A stretch of 64,000 nt of DNA from Anaerosporobacter faecicola (lineage in GTDB: Bacteria > Bacillota > Clostridia > Lachnospirales > Lachnospiraceae), in assembly GCF_012070565.1 (NCBI RefSeq), contig NZ_JAAQRO010000052.1, positions 124,001 to 188,000 on the forward strand, in the 5' to 3' direction. Every line of letters begins with the position of its first letter. Position 1 is the first letter of the stretch. Below, piece after piece: positions 57,874-64,000 of this stretch. The translations under genes were made by a program, and so were the position numbers. Below the pieces are notes generated by a model. The model had not been told where the DNA came from. It saw only the letters and a program-made list of their open reading frames with translations, and made no database searches.

Positions 57874-60800
57874 CTATATTTTTGAAAGCCTTTCATGCAC
57901 AAGCGGAAGTAGTATTTTATCCACTTCCTTACGGAATTCCTCATCCTCCAAATACTTCTCACAGAACTCTTGGTTCTTGGTCATTCGTCCCAATACTACA
58001 TCCATGATATTTTCATCATAGATAATTTTGAAGAGATCCAAGGTATTCTTAGAGCGAAGAATCATCTCCTGATTTGAGGACATATCTTGAACCAGCTGTT
58101 CCAGAACCTTATCCATTTCAGTAAAGTTTGTTCCCAATCGCTCATTCAGACTTTTGATAATTTCCGACAATTTATCTTTCTCATCTTCCAAGGGCAACCC
58201 AGTCCCCGAAGTTTTATTATTAAGTACACCTTCCTCGTCATCCAGCTTAATAGAACCTTCATATGCTTTTTGTACACGATAATATTGAAGGCTAACATCG
58301 CTGTCCAGATTTGGCACGTGTTCGCCACCATCCTTTGGTAGCTTTCTCAGCAGACATTTTGCAAAAGCATAGAACTTATGCAGATTCTCATCTCCAAGGC
58401 TAATAATATGCGTGAGGAATGCATAAAGCCTGATGAACTTCGTAAGAGATGATTTGAAATCCAATTTGTCCTGTTTATCATCTAATGCTTTATATCTATC
58501 TACAACCGGGTCTACAAAAGAATTGAGTTTGCCTAAGTCGATGTTGCCCTGCTTTTTTCTTTCCTTAAAGAAAACTTTTGCAAAAGCATCGATTTCCTTA
58601 TCGGTATAAAGCATAAAGCTATCCAGAACATTTTTTACATCATAAATCACATTCGGGTCTGTTGTCTCTGCAACCGTAGTAGAAACATAATAATCCTGAA
58701 AGGCTTTTGCTATTTCTTCACGGGTATTAACAAAATCTAATACAAAGGTATCAATTTTACCCGGACAGGTGCGGTTGATACGGGAGAGTGTCTGTACCGC
58801 TTTTACCCCAGACAACTTCTTATCCACATACATAGTATGTAACAGTGGCTGGTCAAATCCCGTCTGATATTTTTCCGCTACAAGCAACAACTGATATTCC
58901 GCAGACTCAAATTTCTCCGGCAACTGGCTTTCAGGAATATTATTAATATTTTCCTCTGTGTACTCCTTGATTTCTCCAGTGATATTATCTTTCACTGTGC
59001 CAGAGAAAGCAACTAGAACACCCAAGTCTGTATATCCCATCTTTTTAATATACTTAAGGAATTCAAAGTAATAGCGTACAGCATGAAGTCTGGAGCCTGT
59101 CACCAACATGGCTTTTGCACGGCCGCCAATACGGTTCTTTACCTGACTACGAAAATGTTCAATGATAATCTCCGTCTTCTGTGCAAGATTATGTGGATGT
59201 AAACTCATGTATTTGCCAAGAGCCTTATTCGCTTGTCCTTTCCCATACATAGGATCATCAGATATCTTCTTACCTAATTGGAAATAAGTCTTATAGGTTG
59301 TATAGTTTTCGAGAACATCAAAAATGAATCCTTCTTCAATCGCCTGCCTCATACTATAAACATGACAAGGCTCTGGCTTTCCGTTCGCGCCCTTTCTTCC
59401 GAATATTTCCAATGTTTTCTGCTTCGGAGTAGCGGTAAACGCAAAGAAAGATAGATTCTTCTGCTGACCGTGTGCTGCCATCTCTGCCTTGATTTCATCA
59501 GCTAATTCTTCATCTGCATCCTGTTCCTCCGCTTCAATTTTGGATTCTTCTATCGCAAACTCATGCAGCTTCTTTTCCACTGCATCCTCGCCCTGATCAG
59601 AGATATCTGCAAGCACCTCTTTCAATCGCTCACTTGCTTTACCACTCTGGGAAGAATGTGCCTCATCCACGATAATTGCAAAACGCTTTCCCTCTGTTGC
59701 TACCTTTTGTACGTCTACGAACGGGAATTTTTGCAATGTACAGATAATGATTCTCTCACCTTTTTCCAATGCTGTGGTCAGTTGACGTGCATTCTTATCC
59801 ACACGCATGACAACTCCGGCTTTATGTTCCATATTAAAGATGTCACGCTGCAGTTGCTTATCCAGCACTTTACGGTCTGTAATTACGATAATGCTGTGAA
59901 ATACCACTTCGTCATTGGCATCATGCAAGTTTTCCAAATGATGTGCAAGCCATGCAATAGAGTTAGACTTGCCTGAACCTGCTGAATGCTGAATCAGATA
60001 ATTGCCTCCGCATCCGTTTTCATAAACCTGTGAAATCAAGTATCTGACAGCATCCAGCTGATGATAACGAGGGAATATCAGCTTTTCTTTGCCTGTATTC
60101 TCATCCTTCTTCAGTTGAACGAATCGGTGTAAGATATCAAGCAAACTGTCCTTTTGCAGTATTTTCTTCCAAAGATATGAGGTGCGATAATCACCACGAA
60201 TCGTAGGATTTCCCGCTCCGTTATTGAAGCCTCTGTTAAACGGAATAAATACCGTGTCCAGTCTCTGCAGCTTGGTAGTCATCCAGACTTCTTCTGTATC
60301 TACAGCAAAATGTACCAATGCTCTTTTCTTAAAGGTAAGCAATGCTTCACGGGGATTTCTGTCATTCTGGTATTGTGCAATCGCATTTCTGAAAGTCTGC
60401 CCAGTGAGTGGATTTTTCAATTCAATTGTTATAATCGGAAGACCATTCAGAAAGATTACGGAATCAATGGAATTTTCATTTGCATCGCTGTATTTTACCT
60501 GTCTGGTAATTTGCAATACATTCTTTTCATACAATGCCGTTGCAGACTTATTCATTCCACTGCCCGGTTTAAAGAAGGCAAGACGAACTTCAACACCCAA
60601 ATCCGTAATCCCATGGCGCAACACATCTATCATTCCGCGATTGTTCAATTCATCATTTAACCGCTTTATGAATCCTTCTTCTACATCCGCTCCGTGCCTT
60701 TTACACAGATCATTCCATTTATCCGGCTGCGTATCTTTCACAAAAGCAATCACTGCTTTTTTATCCATTGCCATTTTACGGTCAAAATCAGTAGGATTTC

Positions 60801-60891
60801 CTTTTACATATTTTTCTGACTTTTTCCCGGTCGAAGTAAGGCAGTATTCGATTTCTTCCTCGAATGTTCGTTCTTTTGTATCTATTGCCAT
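57874..60891 (-). CDS. hsdR: Type I restriction subunit R
   Basis: 1005 residues. N-terminal PD-(D/E)xK nuclease with SDANENSIDSVIFLNGLPII TIELKN (D...ExK), Q-motif/Walker A IQHSAGSGKSNSIAWLAHHL, motif II IIVDEAHSSQ, and motifs V-VI EKYQTGFDQPLLHTMYVDKK with AVQTLSRINRTCPGK. It translocates and cuts unmodified DNA together with HsdM/HsdS. Starts one base after the hsdS stop. Full length for the family. Confidence 0.95.
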   Translation of the reverse strand: MAIDTKERTFEEEIEYCLTSTGKKSEKYVKGNPTDFDRKMAMDKKAVIAFVKDTQPDKWNDLCKRHGADVEEGFIKRLNDELNNRGMIDVLRHGITDLGVEVRLAFFKPGSGMNKSATALYEKNVLQITRQVKYSDANENSIDSVIFLNGLPIITIELKNPLTGQTFRNAIAQYQNDRNPREALLTFKKRALVHFAVDTEEVWMTTKLQRLDTVFIPFNRGFNNGAGNPTIRGDYRTSYLWKKILQKDSLLDILHRFVQLKKDENTGKEKLIFPRYHQLDAVRYLISQVYENGCGGNYLIQHSAGSGKSNSIAWLAHHLENLHDANDEVVFHSIIVITDRKVLDKQLQRDIFNMEHKAGVVMRVDKNARQLTTALEKGERIIICTLQKFPFVDVQKVATEGKRFAIIVDEAHSSQSGKASERLKEVLADISDQGEDAVEKKLHEFAIEESKIEAEEQDADEELADEIKAEMAAHGQQKNLSFFAFTATPKQKTLEIFGRKGANGKPEPCHVYSMRQAIEEGFIFDVLENYTTYKTYFQLGKKISDDPMYGKGQANKALGKYMSLHPHNLAQKTEIIIEHFRSQVKNRIGGRAKAMLVTGSRLHAVRYYFEFLKYIKKMGYTDLGVLVAFSGTVKDNITGEIKEYTEENINNIPESQLPEKFESAEYQLLLVAEKYQTGFDQPLLHTMYVDKKLSGVKAVQTLSRINRTCPGKIDTFVLDFVNTREEIAKAFQDYYVSTTVAETTDPNVIYDVKNVLDSFMLYTDKEIDAFAKVFFKERKKQGNIDLGKLNSFVDPVVDRYKALDDKQDKLDFKSSLTKFIRLYAFLTHIISLGDENLHKFYAFAKCLLRKLPKDGGEHVPNLDSDVSLQYYRVQKAYEGSIKLDDEEGVLNNKTSGTGLPLEDEKDKLSEIIKSLNERLGTNFTEMDKVLEQLVQDMSSNQEMILRSKNTLDLFKIIYDENIMDVVLGRMTKNQEFCEKYLEDEEFRKEVDKILLPLVHERLSKI

Positions 60892-60892
60892 A

Positions 60893-62128
60893 TCATTCGC
60901 CCTCCGTTACTTTTATTTTTCCCGTAACAGCGTCATGAATGACAATTTTACGGTACTCTTTCAACTTTTCAATTTGTGCTTTAATATCTGCAGTCAGTTC
61001 TTCAATCTGTCCAACCTTCGTGTCGAGATATGCCGCTATCTGCTCCTGTTCTTCAATCGGTGGCTGTGGTAAGCGTATGTTTAAAAACTGATCCGCCTGC
61101 AAACGCCATCTACCCAAGTTAGACACACCTTGACCCAAACGATAAAAAATACGATTGGTATAGCACATCTGAAATAAATATTTGTAGTAAGTATGGCACT
61201 GTGGTTTATCGGGATGGAATCTGAACACACGATAATCCGGGCTGGTAACACCCTCGTATGGGCTACAGTCCACCCAACCAGTCAGTAAATCCATTGAGTT
61301 CATCGCAAAGTCATTCACATTTACCACTTGATAATTTGCATAGGATTCTGCCAACTGTCCATCGTTGGAATCAATGTCCTTAATCTTTATGCCTCGCTGC
61401 GTAATGGAGAGAATATCTCTGTCTTCCGCGCCATAGATGCGTTTTACTATTTCAAACATCCACTTCATTTTGGTGACGTTCCAGTGCTTAGGAACTTCGC
61501 CCATCCAGTCAACACCGCTATCTTTCATTGGAGCAGTTTTATCCAGACCTTTGGTGATAGTATTGGCTATTACTTCTCTTCGATAAGTTTCAAGCATTTT
61601 TAGTTGATTTTCAAATCCGTCTAATGAGTAATCTATCTGTCCAGTTACTCTATCGAGATAATCAACAATTTCTTTTTGTTCCTTCGGACTTGGTACAACT
61701 ATCGGAAAGTTTTTTAATACTGGTAATCTTATTGAATCCACTGTGGATTTTGCATTATGTCGTTCCGCCTCATTTGCAAAAAATTCGCCAAAATAATAGT
61801 AAATTAACTTTGTTGACATCGTTGCATTATATATGCAGTAAACCCTCTGATGAAAATTAAACTTTCCATCAATATAATGAACAATTTTCCCTATATCGCC
61901 ATCTCCAGCTGTTAACACTGCTTCTCCATCATATGCATATTCATCAATACATTCAACATTTTTGCTTCGAATAAAAAATGGATATTTTCCATCTGACACG
62001 GCATCGACAGCATCTTTATTGCCTGTAGTAATTTGTGCGAGATATTTAAGCCTAATTAAATCCCAACTTTTTGGAATTGAACCAAGCCACTCTATTCCAC
62101 TCTCTTTATAGCTTATATAATCATTCAC
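60893..62128 (-). CDS. hsdS: Type I restriction specificity subunit S
   Basis: 411 residues with two target recognition domains: GSIPKSWDLIRLKYLAQITT to about residue 160, and GEVPKHWNVTKMKWMFEIVK to about 365, each followed by a conserved coiled spacer (KEQKEIVDYLDRVTGQIDYS; IEEQEQIAAYLDTKVGQIEE). The two half-sites determine a bipartite DNA target. No second hsdS or inverted repeat for phase switching is visible. Confidence 0.95.
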   Translation of the reverse strand: MNDYISYKESGIEWLGSIPKSWDLIRLKYLAQITTGNKDAVDAVSDGKYPFFIRSKNVECIDEYAYDGEAVLTAGDGDIGKIVHYIDGKFNFHQRVYCIYNATMSTKLIYYYFGEFFANEAERHNAKSTVDSIRLPVLKNFPIVVPSPKEQKEIVDYLDRVTGQIDYSLDGFENQLKMLETYRREVIANTITKGLDKTAPMKDSGVDWMGEVPKHWNVTKMKWMFEIVKRIYGAEDRDILSITQRGIKIKDIDSNDGQLAESYANYQVVNVNDFAMNSMDLLTGWVDCSPYEGVTSPDYRVFRFHPDKPQCHTYYKYLFQMCYTNRIFYRLGQGVSNLGRWRLQADQFLNIRLPQPPIEEQEQIAAYLDTKVGQIEELTADIKAQIEKLKEYRKIVIHDAVTGKIKVTEGE

Positions 62129-62130
62129 AA

Positions 62131-64000
62131 TTACACCTCCCCAAACAGTTTGGTGATATATGCCTGAATTCTATTTCCAAACGATTCTATATCACGAAGC
62201 GTTTGTTCTGAGTTGCCCAAATCGGTGTACTTATAGAAATAGCGTGTAAACGGAATTTCATAGCCTTTCTTGGTTTTGGTTTCATCTACCCACGCATCTG
62301 GGGCATATGGCAAAACCTCCCGCTTAATATATTCATCAATATTCTCTTTTACAGGAATCTGCTCTGTGTCACGCAAATCCGAATCTGGCTCAGGATTGCC
62401 ATTTTTATCAACACAAATATCTGCTGTTTTATCTTTCTCAGACAATGCCGCCAAAATTGCCTTCTGTATAGGAGCCTTTACTGTAATGCCGGCTTTCTTA
62501 AATGCTTTGTGAAGCTGCTTTGTAAACTCGGCACGGTTTTTATAAAGCACTGTTGCATCCATCGCTTCGATTGCTTCAACAATTTCTGCCTGCTGTTTTT
62601 CGCCAGCTTCTACTTCTTTTGCAATCTCCTCCGGCTTACGCTTACGGCTCTTTGCAAGATTAGCAAAAGCAGTCTGCTCGCTGATACGAGCGACACGTTC
62701 CTCTGATGTCTGGAAATTTAATCGGAGGGGTCTCTCAACCGTAACCTTCCAATAGGCAAAGTCAGATTCATCAAAAATCTTACAATATTCGCCCGGTACA
62801 AAATCTCCGTAAATATTGGTCAGTTCCTTGATGTGTTCCTCTGTCAGCATTTTTCTTTTTTCGCCCAATGGCTTTCTCATACGGTCACAGAAGGAAGTAC
62901 CGTCAATCAACTGAATTTTCCCTTGACGTACACTGCTTTTTCTATTGGTTACAATCCAAATGTAGGTAAGAATTCCTGTGTTGTAAAAGAGCTGGTCTGG
63001 CAATGCAATAATGGTTTCAAGCCATCCTTGTTCGATAATCCATCTACGAATTTCGCTTTCTCCGCTTCCAGCATCTCCTGTGAAAAGTGGGGAGCCATTG
63101 AATACAATAGCAATTCTTGTACCGCCTTCTTCTGGTGGCAACATCTTGCTAATCATGTGCTGCAGGAAGAGCAGAGAACCATCTGATACTCTTGGAAGTC
63201 CCGCACCAAAACGTCCCTTATAACCAAGATCCTCCGCTTCATCACGGATAAACTTTTCGTATTTTTTCCATTCAACACCGAACGGAGGATTGCAAAGCAT
63301 ATAGTGGAACTGCTCATGTGGCAGTTTGTCTTCCGTAAAGCTGTTGCCCAAATGAATATTCTCATAACCCTTGCCTTTAATCATGGTATCGGATTTGCAA
63401 ATGGCATAGGTTTTTTCATTTAGTTCCTGTCCATATACTTCAATGATGGCACGGTCATTCTGCTCTGTTGCGTACTCGATTCCGGCAGAAAGCATCCCGC
63501 CCGTTCCCGCTGCCGGGTCATACAGCTTGGCCATGAATCCCGGCTCACAAATTTTTGCCATATCAGGGTCAAATAATATAGATACCATCAATCTGATTAC
63601 TTCACGAGGTGTAAAGTGTTCCCCGGCTGTTTCATTGGACATTTCAGAGAATCTGCGAATCAGCTCTTCAAAAATGTACCCCATTTCCTGATTGCTCACA
63701 TTGTCCGGGTTCAAATCGATATCATTCGCGAATTTCAAGAAAACCAAATACAGCAGATTCGCCTTATCCAATCTTGAAATCTGTGAGTAAATATCGAAGG
63801 ATTCCAGTATGGTACGAGCATTTTCGGAAAATCCTTTTATATAATCAATCAAATTATCCGCAATGTTACCTGCATCATTTTTCAGCTTCTCAAATGTGAA
63901 TTCGCTCGTATTGTAGAATTTGTAGTTTGTGATTTTGGTTAGGAAGGGTGCCTTGTTTTTGTATTTCAGTGTAGCATTCGCTTTCAGCACCTCGTCCTTT
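62131..64000 (-). CDS. hsdM: Type I restriction modification methyltransferase subunit M (partial, N-terminus off-window)
   Basis: The frame is open to the right edge (KDEVLKANATLKYKNKAPFL precedes the first internal ATG), so the N-terminus is outside. AdoMet motif LYDPAAGTGGMLSAGIEYA, catalytic motif NPPFG (N6-adenine), and family segments FKFANDIDLNPDN-like, AGEHFTPREVIRLMVSILFD, and GIRTYIW-like GILTYIWIVTNRKSS. Methylates adenine in the HsdS target. Two bases separate it from hsdS. Confidence 0.95.
   Translation of the reverse strand, partial: KDEVLKANATLKYKNKAPFLTKITNYKFYNTSEFTFEKLKNDAGNIADNLIDYIKGFSENARTILESFDIYSQISRLDKANLLYLVFLKFANDIDLNPDNVSNQEMGYIFEELIRRFSEMSNETAGEHFTPREVIRLMVSILFDPDMAKICEPGFMAKLYDPAAGTGGMLSAGIEYATEQNDRAIIEVYGQELNEKTYAICKSDTMIKGKGYENIHLGNSFTEDKLPHEQFHYMLCNPPFGVEWKKYEKFIRDEAEDLGYKGRFGAGLPRVSDGSLLFLQHMISKMLPPEEGGTRIAIVFNGSPLFTGDAGSGESEIRRWIIEQGWLETIIALPDQLFYNTGILTYIWIVTNRKSSVRQGKIQLIDGTSFCDRMRKPLGEKRKMLTEEHIKELTNIYGDFVPGEYCKIFDESDFAYWKVTVERPLRLNFQTSEERVARISEQTAFANLAKSRKRKPEEIAKEVEAGEKQQAEIVEAIEAMDATVLYKNRAEFTKQLHKAFKKAGITVKAPIQKAILAALSEKDKTADICVDKNGNPEPDSDLRDTEQIPVKENIDEYIKREVLPYAPDAWVDETKTKKGYEIPFTRYFYKYTDLGNSEQTLRDIESFGNRIQAYITKLFGEV

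Noticed and set aside
60893-62128. Phase-variable hsdS locus
   Set aside because: Only one specificity gene and no inverted hsdS copy or adjacent invertase within the visible part.
1-64000. CRISPR array, diversity-generating retroelement or reverse transcriptase
   Set aside because: No regular spacer-repeat series and no RT motif (YxDD) gene was seen; the five repeats at 6310-6442 are irregularly spaced and too few.

Overview
The window looks like the chromosome of a low-GC, anaerobic Gram-positive bacterium, most likely a gut Clostridia/Lachnospiraceae member, carrying a large siphovirus-type prophage. Evidence for an anaerobe is an operon of paired MinD-like ATPases with ferredoxin inserts and NifX-, NifU- and Mrp-type proteins. 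The left 16 kb is visibly A+T-rich; the phage section is more balanced in base composition and differs in codon use.

Layout. 1-7.7 kb is a worn accessory zone: a partial P-loop protein at the left edge, a C39-like protein, a GNAT acetyltransferase, a tyrosine phosphatase, a frameshifted FtsX-type permease with an intact ABC ATPase, a deletion junction joining remnants of an aminotransferase and an ABC exporter, and remnants of IS66, IS30 and IS3 elements. 7.8-13.6 kb is one leftward nine-gene operon for handling a metal-sulfur cofactor. It resembles the orange-protein (ORP) clusters of anaerobes and has a near-consensus promoter with mirrored operator-like boxes. 13.8-16.1 kb holds a split permease whose second half carries a ferredoxin domain, a cupin, and a divergent Crp/Fnr regulator.

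16.1-57.8 kb is the prophage, transcribed leftward throughout. Right to left: XRE repressor and ImmA peptidase; small early genes; a candidate structured RNA; a sigma-like gene; replication and recombination genes (DUF2800, DUF2815, PolA, VapE, VRR-NUC, SNF2 helicase); a DUF1492/ArpU-like late regulator followed by a terminator; HNH and small terminase; a modification block (mini-MetK plus two DNA methyltransferases); large terminase, portal, protease, capsid, connectors, tail; holin and amidase; and three serine-recombinase genes at the left end. The tail chaperone pair has a classical -1 frameshift heptamer. 57.8-64 kb is a type I restriction system (hsdR, hsdS, partial hsdM) separated from the phage by a terminator.

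The most interesting signals are non-coding. (1) A 129-nt candidate structured RNA at 55862-55990, closed by a perfect 10-bp stem. (2) A 43-45-nt element containing a tRNA T-arm-like block, repeated in three phage intergenic gaps. (3) Three matching XRE-type operators that tie the repressor promoter to the early lytic promoter. (4) A mirrored operator pair around the metal-cofactor operon promoter. No database search was possible, so family names rest on motif recognition.
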